Below the pieces are notes generated by a model. It searched no databases. It was given only the letters and a program-made list of their open reading frames with translations, and was not told the origin of the DNA. DNA of 64,000 nt, from assembly GCF_007991635.1 (NCBI RefSeq), contig NZ_BJYS01000032.1:1-64000 (forward strand), read 5' to 3'. Origin of the DNA: Adhaeribacter aerolatus (GTDB lineage Bacteria; Bacteroidota; Bacteroidia; Cytophagales; Hymenobacteraceae). Position numbers and translations under genes: made by a program. This document shows positions 53,135 through 63,084 of the stretch, one piece after another (the first letter of the stretch is position 1; the number at the start of each line of letters is the position of its first letter).

Positions 53135-53740
53135 AATATTTATTTTTAAAGTTTTGATGGTTGAACGTTATAAACCTGTTACGCTAATTAGGATTGCCGC
53201 AATATTTAAGCTGCTAATTACCAAAATTTCTATCCTGCTCTTAGGCCGCGAAATGCTACCGCCAAGGTACCAAAAATCTTATTAATTGTTTAATCTGCGC
53301 CCGAAGCTGATTTGAAAATGGAGGTGTTAACCCTTATCATCAATACACCGGTATTACCAGGTAAAAAAATAAAGAACAGCAATTATTTTGGGGCATAGAA
53401 TAAATTAGGACTTTCGCAAAGTGGTTTTTTAACCTAGTAAATCCTCCCCCTTGCCCCCTGCGAAGGGGGACTTTGGATAATTTTGCGAAAGTCCTGTAAA
53501 TATTAACCTTGAAAACAATTTAAAAATATGCTTATCGATTTCGGCCGATGGCTACGCCGGTAAGCTTTACATTTAACCGGTAGATTAATGAGCGCTAATT
53601 AAAAGTATTGCCTTAGAGCGGAATATTGTCATAAGCGTTAAATTTCATTCTGTTTCCTTTTCAAGCCTAACGGAAAACGCATCTAAACCGGCCTTAATGA
53701 TTTCTTTCGGCGGGAAACAGTCTTCATCGCTAATTAAATT
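53135..53740. other. Gene-free interval with family A element
   Basis: No supported gene. The only clear structure is the complete family A element (53407-53495). The left 250 bases include a run of possible short frames with no recognisable character. Confidence 0.5.
53407..53495. repeat. Family A MITE-like element, best-preserved copy
   Basis: This 89-bp element is bounded by perfect 14-bp inverted repeats, aggactttcgcaaa at 53407-53420 and tttgcgaaagtcct at 53482-53495. The core holds atcctcccccttgccccctg and cgaagggggactttgg. Diverged copies occur at 30821-30933 (inverted) and 34021-34107. No transposase is present in the window. Confidence 0.8.
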
Positions 53741-55090
53741 TTATTTCCGGTTAAATAAATCCAGTACGGCCGTGCTCATGGCCAGCACACCGGTTTTAAT
53801 GGTAGGCTCCGGCAAGGGCGCAAATTTACTCGAATGTAAACCTGGCAGTTCGGCACCTTTGGCTTTGCTTTCGGCTATCTTTTTAGGGTCTACGGTACCC
53901 AGCCAGAACATGCAAACAGGAATTTTAGCTTCGGTGCGGCCGTAGAAAGAGAAGTCTTCGCCCACCATGGAGGGCGGTGTTTCTACTACTTTATCGGGCC
54001 CCAAAACGCGTTTAAAAGAAGCCGTGAGGCGGCGGGTCAGTGGAATATCGTTATAAGTAAAAGGAGTAAACTGATCGCGCACAGTAACTAGGGGCAGGCG
54101 GTTTTCGGGCAGGCCCGCCTCCCGGCCCAAGCCATCGCACATGCGTTTAATACTAGCAATGGTATTGTTGCGCACCTCGTCGCTGTAAGATCGCAAAGTA
54201 AGTTGCAGCTTTACCTCGTCGGGGATTACGTTAAAAGAAGTACCGCCGTGGATAGAACCTACTGTAACAACTGCCGGTTGAAACGGCGAAGTCTCGCGAC
54301 TAACAATGGTTTGCAGGGCCATTACCAGTTGCGAGGCCAGCACGACCGGGTCCTTAGCTTTGTCCGGCACGGCCCCATGGCCACCAATGCCGCGTACCGT
54401 TATATCTACCGCATCTACATTAGCCATAATATTGCCTTCGGTGTAGCCGACCTGCCCGGCCGGAATACTGGCATTGGTGTGCAGCGCCACCACGTAATCC
54501 GGTTTCGGAAACTTGGTAAATAAACCTTCCTGCAGCATGGCTTTCGCGCCACCGCTTCGTTCTTCGGCAGGCTGACCAATTAAAACCAGCGTGCCTTTCC
54601 AGTTATTCTTAAACTGCGCCAGGGTTTTGGCTACGCCGGTAAAAACGGTCATGTGCACATCGTGACCGCAGGCCTGCATAACTGGTACGTCTTTGCCATC
54701 GTCGGATTTACCTAAAGCCTTACTCGCGTACGGCAACCCGGTCTCTTCCAGAATAGGCAGGGCATCTAAATCGGTGCGGATTAAAACGGTGGGGCCGCTG
54801 CCGTTTTTTAAAACCCCTACTATCCCATAACCACCAATATTTTGCGTAACGGCATAGCCCAGGCTTTTTAACTCGGCAGCCATCCGGGCCGACGTATTTT
54901 TTTCCTGAAACGAAAGCTCCGGATGCTCATGCAGGTGCTGGTATAATTTAGCTAAATCGGGGTAAGCCGATTGAATAAACTGCACGAAAGCTTTGTCCGG
55001 TGCCGGCGACTGGGCCGCAACCATCCGGACCAGCCCGGAAAAGATAAAAAGCAGGATACCAAACCGCTGGAAAAACATAATTTGCTGCAT
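53741..55090 (-). CDS. Secreted M20 family amidohydrolase (paralogue of 14407)
   Basis: The 449-residue protein has a signal peptide (GILLFIFSGLVRMVAAQS). M20D motifs are LIRTDLDALPI, QACGHDVHMTVFTGVAKTL, GQPAEERSGGAKAM, VTVGSIHGGTSFNVIPDEVKLQLTLR and SMVGEDFSFYG. These supply the metal ligands, and the catalytic Glu lies in PAEER. It shares architecture with the 14407-15717 protein, but has HTNASIPAGQVGY where that one has INSQTEVGQLTY, implying different substrates. It is convergent with the preceding interval and monocistronic. Confidence 0.87.
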   Translation of the reverse strand: MQQIMFFQRFGILLFIFSGLVRMVAAQSPAPDKAFVQFIQSAYPDLAKLYQHLHEHPELSFQEKNTSARMAAELKSLGYAVTQNIGGYGIVGVLKNGSGPTVLIRTDLDALPILEETGLPYASKALGKSDDGKDVPVMQACGHDVHMTVFTGVAKTLAQFKNNWKGTLVLIGQPAEERSGGAKAMLQEGLFTKFPKPDYVVALHTNASIPAGQVGYTEGNIMANVDAVDITVRGIGGHGAVPDKAKDPVVLASQLVMALQTIVSRETSPFQPAVVTVGSIHGGTSFNVIPDEVKLQLTLRSYSDEVRNNTIASIKRMCDGLGREAGLPENRLPLVTVRDQFTPFTYNDIPLTRRLTASFKRVLGPDKVVETPPSMVGEDFSFYGRTEAKIPVCMFWLGTVDPKKIAESKAKGAELPGLHSSKFAPLPEPTIKTGVLAMSTAVLDLFNRK

Positions 55091-55358
55091 TATTTATAAG
55101 CTGGTATTTTTTCAAAACTACAAAGCTTTAGGTATTTCCAAAAATATCTTTTCCGGACCGAAATACGCGGGCAGTTTAAAGATGGCCGCCAACACAAAGC
55201 AGGGTTTTTAATATTTTTTTTAGCGGATAACCTATCTGATAATAAGTTCTTTAGCCCGCTTGAACAAAAAACAGATAAAATTTTTCTGAAAAAGCGGGTT
55301 ACCTTCTTTTGCACCCGGTATTAACGGTATCAGAAACTAAAACCCAATTAAAACAACA

Positions 55359-55571
55359 ATGAAAAACTTATCAAAAATCACTGTATTAGCTTTTGCTGCT
55401 ATCTCTTTCACTTTTGCTTCTTGCGGTGGCGAAACTAAAACTACTGAAACTACTGAAACTGAAACTACAGTTGAAGGTACTGAAGCTACTGAAGATGCAG
55501 CTGCAACCGATGCAACTACAACTGATAGCACCACTACTACCACTACTGACTCTACTACTGTTGCTCAGTAA
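55359..55571 (+). CDS. Small Thr-rich lipoprotein (paralogue of 55742)
   Basis: The 70-residue protein has the leader KITVLAFAAISFTFASC (lipid Cys22). The mature part is almost only Thr, Glu, Asp and Ala, ending TTDSTTTTTTDSTTVAQ. It should be a disordered, heavily charged surface lipoprotein or a membrane spacer. Its leader is nearly identical to that of the 55742 gene (differences only at two sites), so they are tandem duplicates with diverged tails. A perfect terminator follows. Confidence 0.75.
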   Translation: MKNLSKITVLAFAAISFTFASCGGETKTTETTETETTVEGTEATEDAAATDATTTDSTTTTTTDSTTVAQ

Positions 55572-55593
55572 TTTTTAGATAATTGCAATATTA

Positions 55594-55630
55594 AAACAGC
55601 CCGACCGCTTATACCGGTTGGGCTGTTTGT
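55594..55630 (+). terminator. Rho-independent terminator
   Basis: aaacagcccgaccg (55594-55607) pairs with cggttgggctgttt (55615-55628) with one G-T, across a 7-base loop, followed by T. It ends the Thr-rich lipoprotein gene. Confidence 0.85.
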
Positions 55631-55741
55631 TTTAGAAGTAACTTACGTTAGCCCTTCTACGGATATCACTACGCAATTTCTTAAGTAGTTGGGTTACTTT
55701 TTCTTAAATCCGGTATTAAATCAAAATAGAAAAATAAAGTT

Positions 55742-55969
55742 ATGAAAAATTTAGCAAAAATTTCCGTCCTGGCTTTTGCCGCCATTTCTTTCACTTTTGC
55801 CTCCTGCGATTCTAAACCCGCTGAAAATGCAGAAGATGCTACCGAAAGCACTGTAGACGCCGCTGAAGCAGAGATGGATTCGGTAGGTATGGCCACCGAA
55901 GGTGATACCGCTACTGTTCAGGACCAACCCGTAAAGGATGGCGTAGTTGATTCGATGAAAGCTCAATAA
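55742..55969 (+). CDS. Small acidic lipoprotein (paralogue of 55359)
   Basis: The 75-residue protein has the leader MKNLAKISVLAFAAISFTFASC (Cys22) followed by an acidic tail (AENAEDATESTVDAAEAEM). It is separated from its paralogue by 170 bases and has its own terminator at 55988-56022. The tail is less Thr-rich. No function is known. It may be a stress-associated envelope spacer. Confidence 0.75.
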   Translation: MKNLAKISVLAFAAISFTFASCDSKPAENAEDATESTVDAAEAEMDSVGMATEGDTATVQDQPVKDGVVDSMKAQ

Positions 55970-55987
55970 GCACTAAAAAATGTATTT

Positions 55988-56022
55988 AAAGCCTTTGCTC
56001 TTAATTGGGCAAAGGCTTTTTT
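55988..56022 (+). terminator. Rho-independent terminator
   Basis: aaagcctttgc pairs with gcaaaggcttt over 11 bases with a 10-base loop, followed by T, 19 bases after the stop of the second lipoprotein gene. Confidence 0.9.
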
Positions 56023-56169
56023 ATTCGGGTTAATCTGGTAATCCACTCGTGTTTATTTACCGGCTCGCTGTCTAATACTTATTTTGAGGAGTTTAATTCA
56101 ACCAATCAGATTAAGTTTTTCGTATTATTACCCAATCTGGAACGCAACCTGTTTTGATCTGACACGACC

Positions 56170-57108
56170 GTGGACTACAAAGATTATTACAAAATACTGG
56201 AAGTTGACAAGAAAGCCCCCAAAGAGGAGATAAAGAAGCAGTACAAGAAATTAGCCCGTAAATATCACCCGGATGTAAACCCGGGCAACAAAGAGGCCGA
56301 AGAAAAATTTAAAGCTATAAACGAGGCACACGAAGTACTCAGCGACGATGAAAAACGCCAGAAGTACGATACCCTGGGTGCTGACTGGAAACGTTACGAA
56401 CAGGCCGGTGGTGGTGCGGGCGGATTTGACTGGTCGCAGTACGCACAAGGCGGCCGGCCGGGTGGCAGCTACACCTACAGCAACATGGGCGGCGATTTTG
56501 AAGGTGCTGATTTCTCGGATTTTTTCCGGGATATTTTTGGCGGCATGGGTGGCGGTGGCGGACAACAGGCTGGTTCCCGGCGCACCCGCTCGTTTAAAGG
56601 TCAGGATTATACCGCTGAACTGACCTTACCGCTGCACGAAGCCTATACCGGTGGCCGCAAAACCATAACGGTTAACGGTAAAAACCTGCGCATTAACATT
56701 AAGCCCGGCGTAGAAGATGGCCAGACCATCCGGCTGAAAGGAAATGGTGGCCCCGGTGCCAACGGCGGCGAACCCGGCGATTTATATATTACCTTCCGGA
56801 TTGAACCCGACCCGCACTTTACCCGCCGCGGAAACGACTTGTATGTAGATGCTGATATACCTGTTTATAAAGCCGCTTTAGGAGGCGATGCCTTTATAGA
56901 TACCATGAGCGGACAGCTCAAAATTAAAGTAAAACCCGAAACGAAGAACGGCACCCTGCTGCGGCTGCGCGGCAAAGGATTCCCGGTTTATAACCAGCCC
57001 GACACGTTCGGCGATTTGTATGTAAAAATAAATTTGCAATTACCCGAAAATTTAACCGAGAAAGAAAAAGATTTATTTCAGCAACTGGCTCAAGCCCGGG
57101 GGGAGTAA
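56170..57108 (+). CDS. cbpA: CbpA-type DnaJ co-chaperone
   Basis: The 312-residue protein uses a GTG start at 56170 with no better ATG nearby. The J-domain has [20 protein letters not shown] and YHPDVNPGN with the HPD motif at 33-35. A Gly-rich linker follows (residues 75-135). The C-terminal DnaJ substrate domain holds [20 protein letters not shown] and [20 protein letters not shown]. The zinc-finger cysteines of DnaJ are absent, as in CbpA. It stimulates DnaK. cbpM lies 107 bases downstream. Confidence 0.9.
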   Translation: MDYKDYYKILEVDKKAPKEEIKKQYKKLARKYHPDVNPGNKEAEEKFKAINEAHEVLSDDEKRQKYDTLGADWKRYEQAGGGAGGFDWSQYAQGGRPGGSYTYSNMGGDFEGADFSDFFRDIFGGMGGGGGQQAGSRRTRSFKGQDYTAELTLPLHEAYTGGRKTITVNGKNLRINIKPGVEDGQTIRLKGNGGPGANGGEPGDLYITFRIEPDPHFTRRGNDLYVDADIPVYKAALGGDAFIDTMSGQLKIKVKPETKNGTLLRLRGKGFPVYNQPDTFGDLYVKINLQLPENLTEKEKDLFQQLAQARGE

Positions 57109-57215
57109 TTCGTTTTTCGTTAATCGTTGTCCGTTATTCGATTAGTGTTGTTTGTTCGTTGTTGATTCTTGTTTCCTAATTACTAATAGCTAACAACTAA
57201 TCACTATAGACCGCT

Positions 57216-57545
57216 ATGAAATATATTGCCATTGAAGAATTTTGTAGCCACCACGGCGTAGAAATTACCTTAATTCGGGAGTTCGCCGCTTTTGGATTGG
57301 TACCCTTGCACGTAGAGAACAACCGCGAGTTTCTGCCGGACAAAGCTATTACCCGCCTGGAACGCACTTTGCGGCTATTTCGGGATTTAGATGTTAATAA
57401 AGAGGGGATTGAGGTGATTTTGCGCATGCGCAAACAATTGAAAAAATTACGCCGCGAACACGAAAAATTACTTAACCGTCTTCAGCAACTGGAAAATCCG
57501 GGAATAGCCCGCAACTATATTATTCAGGAAATTGACTTGGAATAA
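57216..57545 (+). CDS. cbpM: CbpM-like chaperone modulator (MerR-like)
   Basis: The 109-residue protein starts with a winged-helix-like segment (YIAIEEFCSHHGVEITLIREF, then FGLVPLHVENNREFLPDK) and ends in a coiled coil (VILRMRKQLKKLRREHEKLLNRL). CbpM binds the J-domain of CbpA and keeps it from acting with DnaK. Its position right after cbpA supports this. It is read in the same direction, with a short low-complexity spacer between. Confidence 0.85.
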   Translation: MKYIAIEEFCSHHGVEITLIREFAAFGLVPLHVENNREFLPDKAITRLERTLRLFRDLDVNKEGIEVILRMRKQLKKLRREHEKLLNRLQQLENPGIARNYIIQEIDLE

Positions 57546-57599
57546 CCAGTCTCTTTTCTTAGCTGGTATATTTAAAGTATTTATATAGCAAGGCGGCTC

Positions 57600-58829
57600 T
57601 TAAGGCACCAGCAACTTACCGGTTGCATAATCGTGCAGGTATTCGTAGCGGAGCAATAGTTTACCGTGACTGGCAATGGTAGCCCGCTGAATAATGCCTT
57701 GCGCATCGTTCCGGAACAAATGGGGAAATACTACGTCTATTAACTGCCGGCCAAAGTCGCGGGAAGCGTTGCGAGGCAATTCACAAGGCAAATTATCTAC
57801 GGCCATTACCGTAATATTCTTCGATCGGCTAAAAGCTGGTTCCAGTAATTCCGTTTGGGGGTTGTAATCGTAAACCGGGTCCAGGATGGTAGAAGCCCGT
57901 TTGGTGCTGGGTACCGAGCCATCAATATCGCAGGTAATATCGGCAATGGTGTTTATCTTAAAATTAGGGTGGCGCATTTCGGCTGGGGTAAATAATACAG
58001 GCGCGGCCGGATTCCAGTAAGCCCCCGCCATTAATAAATCTGTTACTTCGCTAAATTTCCCAAACGTAGATTGATATTCTTTCGGGTGGGCATAAAAGTC
58101 CGGCGTATCCCATACTTTGCCGTCGCGGCGGGCATTATAATCCGACGAGTGCAGTTGCGCGTAAACCGGTTCCGCAAATTCTTTATACAAATAATCAAAT
58201 ACGCTCACTTTCCGGATGCCCATGCGGGTAAGCACCTCCATGGCGCCGGTTGCTACGCGGCCGCCACCGGTTACAGCAATTTTAATTGGCGGCAAGGCTT
58301 TTACTTTAAAATATTCTTCTTCCATGTCGTCCATGTCCACGCATTGCCAGGCTGGTTTCAAGTCGAAAAGGCCCCATTTTTTACCGTAAGTCTTTATTCC
58401 GTTGTAAGCGCCCACAATACCGGCGTAGTAGCCAAATGCCACCATGCGCTCGCCTTTATCGGTGGTTAATAATTCATAATCGATGAGGGTAATATTTTTT
58501 TCCAGAATGGCTTTTAACAACTTCTGGTTATGCGGCTGCTTTTTAATGGTGTGGGAGAAAAACAAATAAGTTTTATTTGGAATCAGTTGGTCTACGGGCA
58601 CTTCTTTTACACCCATCAAAATATGGCAACTAGTTAAATCTTCCTGCACCGGTATGCCTAGTTCTAAATATTCCTCATCAGCGTAACTGCGCACCGGGCT
58701 GGCCTGCACAATTATTTCTACTTCCGGAAAAGCTGCTAAAGTCTCCTGGCACTTTAAAGGGGTTAAGGGCACACGCTTATCCGGCGGTATACGCCCTTCC
58801 CGGATAATGCCTAATTTTATTTTATTCAT
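57600..58829 (-). CDS. Saccharopine dehydrogenase (lysine-forming, LYS1-like) / alanine dehydrogenase fold
   Basis: From ATG 58829 the product is 409 residues. The N-terminal alanine dehydrogenase-like domain has LGIIREGRIPPDKRVPLTP and ILMGVKEVPVDQLIPNKTYLFF. The nucleotide-binding half has IKIAVTGGGRVATGAMEVL, and DITCDIDGSVPST follows. The pattern fits lysine-forming saccharopine dehydrogenase or lysine 2-oxoglutarate reductase, used in lysine metabolism. The longer frame adds five residues only. Confidence 0.82.
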   Translation of the reverse strand: MNKIKLGIIREGRIPPDKRVPLTPLKCQETLAAFPEVEIIVQASPVRSYADEEYLELGIPVQEDLTSCHILMGVKEVPVDQLIPNKTYLFFSHTIKKQPHNQKLLKAILEKNITLIDYELLTTDKGERMVAFGYYAGIVGAYNGIKTYGKKWGLFDLKPAWQCVDMDDMEEEYFKVKALPPIKIAVTGGGRVATGAMEVLTRMGIRKVSVFDYLYKEFAEPVYAQLHSSDYNARRDGKVWDTPDFYAHPKEYQSTFGKFSEVTDLLMAGAYWNPAAPVLFTPAEMRHPNFKINTIADITCDIDGSVPSTKRASTILDPVYDYNPQTELLEPAFSRSKNITVMAVDNLPCELPRNASRDFGRQLIDVVFPHLFRNDAQGIIQRATIASHGKLLLRYEYLHDYATGKLLVP

Positions 58830-59198
58830 ATACAGAATAAACAACAGCAGTTGCCGCGTGTTTGCAGCTTTAATTCAGAACCGAATAATAATCCCAAAAC
58901 CAGTTGCCGCGCTTAGTCAGGTAAAATAAGGAATCTTCCGGTAAAATACAATTGGGTCGGCACAAGTCTTAAGTGTAATAAGGTAGCTTATAGTTTTTTG
59001 GTGCGCGCTAAAAACAACAATAGCAAACCTTCAAATACCAGCCTATTACTTTTAAATATCTATAGCATTGGGTTATACTGATAGGGCTTTGGGAAAATAA
59101 TACAACTGGTTTAAAATTCTAAATTATTCCCGTTACTTTTGTGTTAAGAGGTTATTAAGACCAGATTCATCCTAATTCTCAGCTCATAATATTCTTAT
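58830..59198. other. Divergent promoter interval
   Basis: The genes on either side are read away from each other. A TAnnTTTG match is at 59134-59141. No repeat or hairpin is evident. Confidence 0.5.
59134..59141 (+). promoter_or_regulatory. Candidate Bacteroidota -7 box (TActTTTG)
   Basis: tacttttg fits TAnnTTTG exactly and lies 57 bases upstream of the gcvP start. The -33 partner near 59108 is imperfect. It leaves a short leader, and no glycine riboswitch structure was recognised. Confidence 0.5.
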
Positions 59199-62123
59199 AT
59201 GTCCTATAAAATTAAGCCTGCCGATATTTTTAAAGAGCGCCACAACGGCCCGGTAAAAAGTCAGATTCAGGCGATGCTTAAAACCGTTAAAGTTGATTCG
59301 CTGGACCAACTGATTGATGAAACCGTACCGGCGGCTATCCGGCTGAAAAAACCGTTAAATATTCCGGAGGCTTTAACCGAGCGTGATTTTCTGAAGAGGT
59401 TTAAGAAAATTGTCCAGCAAAATAAAGTTTTCCGTTCCTACATTGGCCTAGGTTATCACGATACTGTTTTACCTCCGGTAATTCAGCGGAATATTCTGGA
59501 AAACCCGGGTTGGTATACCGCCTATACGCCTTACCAGGCCGAAATTGCGCAAGGCCGTCTGGAAGCCCTGATAAATTACCAAACCATGGTAATGGACCTG
59601 ACCGGGATGGAAATTGCCAATGCCTCGCTGCTCGACGAAGCTACTGCCGCCGCTGAGGCCATGGGTATGTTTTACGCCCAGCGCAAGAGCACCCGCAAAA
59701 ACGCAACCCGCTTTTTTGTGTCGGAGCAGGTATTGCCTCAAACTTTAGATGTACTTAAAAGCCGTTCTACGCCGTTGGGCATTGAACTAATAGTAGGCAA
59801 TCACCGCGAAGCTGACTTAACCGACGAAACCATTTTTGGAGCGCTGCTGCAATACCCTGGTGCCGACGGCGAAGTTTTTGACTATACTAATTTCTTTAAG
59901 CAGGCCCACGATAGCGATATTATGGTGGCCGTAGCCGCCGATTTATTAAGCCTGACCTTATTAACTCCTCCGGGTGAACTGGGTGCCGATGTAGCCGTGG
60001 GTTCGAGCCAGCGTTTTGGCGTACCCATGGGCTATGGTGGTCCGCACGCGGGCTATTTTGCCACCAAAGATGCCTTTAAACGTAATATTCCGGGCCGGAT
60101 TATTGGGCAGTCGGTAGATGCACACGGCAACAAAGCTTATCGCATGGCGCTGCAAACCCGCGAGCAGCACATCCGCCGCGAAAAAGCTACTTCTAATATT
60201 TGTACGGCCCAGGTATTATTATCGGTTATGGCCGGTATGTACGCGGTTTATCACGGTCCGCGCCGCTTAAAATATATTGCCCTGAATGTGTATCTGCTTA
60301 CCCAACTCCTGGAAAAAGCTTTACAGGACTTAGGCCTGGAGCAGGTAAACGAATATTATTTCGATACTTTAAAGATTCGGGTGGAAAGTGCGGAACTTAA
60401 AAATGCGATTCGCCAGGAAGCCGAGGCCGCCCAGATAAACCTACGTTACTTCGAAGATAATTTTATCGGTATCTCGCTTAATGAAAATACTGATTTAGCT
60501 GATTTACAGGAACTGGTGGCAGTATTCTCGAAAGTAATGAATAAAACTACCGAAGCCGCTAATTTATCGGAATTGCCGAACGAAGCCGACATTAACTGGC
60601 CAGAGGCATTAATTCGGAAAACCACTTACCTGGAGCACGAAGTTTTCAACCGCTATCATTCCGAAAGTGAGCTGTTGCGCTACATGAAATACCTGGAGAA
60701 CAAAGATTTTTCTTTAACCAACGGCATGATTCCGCTGGGCTCCTGCACCATGAAACTGAATGCCACCGCCGAAATGATACCGGTTACCTGGCCCGAAATC
60801 GGCAACCTGCATCCCTTTGCGCCCGCCGACCAGGCCCAAGGTTACCAACAGATATTCGCAGATCTGGAAGGTTGGTTATGCGAAGTTACCGGGTTTGCCG
60901 GCATCTCACTGCAACCTAATTCCGGTGCGCAAGGCGAATACGCCGGTTTAATGGTTATCCGGGCGTACCACGAAGCGCGCGGCGACCACCACCGGAACGT
61001 AGCTTTAATTCCCACTTCGGCCCACGGCACCAACCCGGCTAGTGCCGCTATGGCCGGTATGAAAATAGTGCTGGTGAAATGCGATGAGAGCGGTAATATT
61101 GATGTAGCCGATCTACGTGCCAAAGCCGAAGCTCATAAAAACGACCTCTCCTGCCTGATGGTAACGTACCCGTCTACCCACGGCGTTTACGAAGAAAGCA
61201 TCATCGAAATTTGCCAACTGGTACACGAGAACGGTGGCCGGGTTTATATGGACGGCGCGAACATGAACGCCCAGGTAGGCCTGACCAGTCCGGCTAATAT
61301 TGGCGCCGATGTGTGCCACCTGAACTTGCATAAAACTTTTTGTATCCCGCATGGTGGCGGCGGACCGGGCGTGGGCCCGATTGGCGTAGTAGCGGATTTG
61401 GTGCCATTTTTGCCAGGCCACGCCATAGTGCCCATTGGTGATGAAAAAGCTATTTCAGCGGTATCGGCAGCTCCTTGGGGCAGTGCCAGTATTCTGCCTA
61501 TTTCTTACGCTTATATTTCGATGATGGGCGGCGAGGGCTTAACCGAAGCCACCAAGTTTGCTATTCTGAACGCCAACTACATTAAAGCCCGCCTGCAGGA
61601 TCATTACCCGGTATTGTACACTGGCACCAACGGCCACTGCGCCCACGAAATGATTCTGGATTGCCGGGCTTTCAAAAAAGCCGGGGTAGAAGTAGAAGAT
61701 ATTGCCAAACGTCTGATGGACTACGGTTTCCACGCCCCGACTGTATCGTTCCCGGTACCGGGCACTTTAATGGTGGAGCCTACTGAAAGCGAGCCAAAAG
61801 AAGAACTCGATCGTTTCTGCGATGCCATGATTTCTATCCGGGAAGAAATAAGAGAAATAGAAGAAGGCCGCGCCGACCAGAAAAACAACGTACTTAAAAA
61901 TGCCCCGCACACTGCTCAGGTTGCGTTGGCCGAAAACTGGGACAAACCTTATACCCGCGAAAAAGCCGTTTACCCTTACGAGTTCTCCCGTATTGCTAAA
62001 TTCTGGCCAGCCGTTAGCCGCGTAGATAACGCTTACGGTGACCGTAACTTAATTTGTAGCTGTACACCGCTGGAAGCCTATGCGCAACCCGAAGAAGTTA
62101 CAACTGCTACGGGTATTGAGTAA
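59199..62123 (+). CDS. gcvP: Glycine dehydrogenase (decarboxylating), P-protein of the glycine cleavage system
   Basis: The 974-residue protein is full-length and fused in one chain. The N-terminal half has [17 protein letters not shown] and [40 protein letters not shown] follows. The C-terminal half carries the PLP site [20 protein letters not shown], with Lys712 as the Schiff-base lysine. It decarboxylates glycine and passes methylamine to the H-protein, which is not in this window. It is monocistronic, with a consensus -7 box upstream and a terminator downstream. Confidence 0.96.
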   Translation: MSYKIKPADIFKERHNGPVKSQIQAMLKTVKVDSLDQLIDETVPAAIRLKKPLNIPEALTERDFLKRFKKIVQQNKVFRSYIGLGYHDTVLPPVIQRNILENPGWYTAYTPYQAEIAQGRLEALINYQTMVMDLTGMEIANASLLDEATAAAEAMGMFYAQRKSTRKNATRFFVSEQVLPQTLDVLKSRSTPLGIELIVGNHREADLTDETIFGALLQYPGADGEVFDYTNFFKQAHDSDIMVAVAADLLSLTLLTPPGELGADVAVGSSQRFGVPMGYGGPHAGYFATKDAFKRNIPGRIIGQSVDAHGNKAYRMALQTREQHIRREKATSNICTAQVLLSVMAGMYAVYHGPRRLKYIALNVYLLTQLLEKALQDLGLEQVNEYYFDTLKIRVESAELKNAIRQEAEAAQINLRYFEDNFIGISLNENTDLADLQELVAVFSKVMNKTTEAANLSELPNEADINWPEALIRKTTYLEHEVFNRYHSESELLRYMKYLENKDFSLTNGMIPLGSCTMKLNATAEMIPVTWPEIGNLHPFAPADQAQGYQQIFADLEGWLCEVTGFAGISLQPNSGAQGEYAGLMVIRAYHEARGDHHRNVALIPTSAHGTNPASAAMAGMKIVLVKCDESGNIDVADLRAKAEAHKNDLSCLMVTYPSTHGVYEESIIEICQLVHENGGRVYMDGANMNAQVGLTSPANIGADVCHLNLHKTFCIPHGGGGPGVGPIGVVADLVPFLPGHAIVPIGDEKAISAVSAAPWGSASILPISYAYISMMGGEGLTEATKFAILNANYIKARLQDHYPVLYTGTNGHCAHEMILDCRAFKKAGVEVEDIAKRLMDYGFHAPTVSFPVPGTLMVEPTESEPKEELDRFCDAMISIREEIREIEEGRADQKNNVLKNAPHTAQVALAENWDKPYTREKAVYPYEFSRIAKFWPAVSRVDNAYGDRNLICSCTPLEAYAQPEEVTTATGIE

Positions 62124-62151
62124 TATTTAATAATTCTTACTTTTTTAAGAG

Positions 62152-62180
62152 GCCCGGTTACTTAGGTAACCGGGCTTTCT
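62152..62180 (+). terminator. Rho-independent terminator
   Basis: gcccggttac pairs perfectly with gtaaccgggc around a four-base loop, followed by T-rich sequence, 28 bases after the gcvP stop. Confidence 0.85.
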
Positions 62181-62335
62181 ATTTGTATACATATGAAGGT
62201 AATGCCTATTCTTCCGGTATATCAAAATCGTTATAGAATATAACTCCTGCTTGACCACTTCGTAAAAATTAAGAAAAAATGGTCCCATTATTGCTATAGG
62301 TAAATAGCATTTAATTAACAAAAACCTAATCAGAG

Positions 62336-62878
62336 ATGAAAAAATATAGTAGTATTTTAATATTATTCTTATTTGTACTCCTGGCTTCCTGTTCGCCGGG
62401 TTTGCAGGTTAGCAGCGATTACGACGTTGCCACGAACTTCCGGGAGTTTAAAACTTTTGGCTGGTATACCGATAAAGTTAAAACCAAATCCGATTCAGTA
62501 GGGTACGATACCTTCTTCGATAAGCGTATGAAAAGATCCATCGAAACCCAGTTGAAAGGCCTTGGTATGACCTATACCGATAACAATCCGGATGTGCTGA
62601 TTAACTATTCTGTTAATGTGTCGAATCAGCAGCGTTACCGTAACAACTCGCCTTATGGATATGGCTATTATGGCTACCCGTTCGGCATGGGAACCACCGT
62701 ACAGCAATACAAAGAAGGAACCATTACCATTGACATGGTTAACGCCAACAAAAAAGAATTACTTTGGCGTGGGGTAGGCGAAACGGAAGTTGGTAACCGT
62801 AATATCAGCGAAGAGAAAGTTCACCAGATTGTTACGAATATTCTGCGGCAATATCCACCGCGGCCCGATAACCGGTAA
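62336..62878 (+). CDS. DUF4136 lipoprotein
   Basis: The 180-residue protein has a lipoprotein signal (FVLLASC, Cys19). The DUF4136 domain has SDYDVATNFREFKTFGWY, SIETQLKGLGMTYTDNNPDVLINY, a Gly/Tyr loop (YGYGYYGYPFG), ITIDMVNANKKELLWRGVGE and VHQIVTNILRQYPP. This family is an outer-membrane-associated lipoprotein of unknown function, common in Bacteroidota and Proteobacteria. It is followed by its own terminator. Confidence 0.88.
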   Translation: MKKYSSILILFLFVLLASCSPGLQVSSDYDVATNFREFKTFGWYTDKVKTKSDSVGYDTFFDKRMKRSIETQLKGLGMTYTDNNPDVLINYSVNVSNQQRYRNNSPYGYGYYGYPFGMGTTVQQYKEGTITIDMVNANKKELLWRGVGETEVGNRNISEEKVHQIVTNILRQYPPRPDNR

Positions 62879-62905
62879 TATTTATTAGTTTCGTTTAAAC
62901 AGGAG

Positions 62906-62935
62906 AGCCTTAGCAATTTTTTGCTAAGGCTTTTT
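62906..62935 (+). terminator. Rho-independent terminator
   Basis: agccttagcaa pairs with ttgctaaggct over 11 bases and is followed by T, 27 bases after the DUF4136 gene stop. Confidence 0.9.
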
Positions 62936-63084
62936 ATTTGCATAGGTACTCACCTGAAAAAATTACCTATATTAAACCCCTTATAGCTCAAAGCTTAAAT
63001 TCTGATAAAAATATATTGGCTATATTAAGTTCTTACTAGCGGTCTTTGTAATAAAGGCCAAAATCAACCTTGTTAGAGTAAAAA

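Noticed and set aside
57115-57180. Tract of ttcgtt/cgttgt words between cbpA and cbpM
   Set aside because: It is low-complexity spacer with imperfect repeats; too short and irregular to call a repeat element or a regulatory site.
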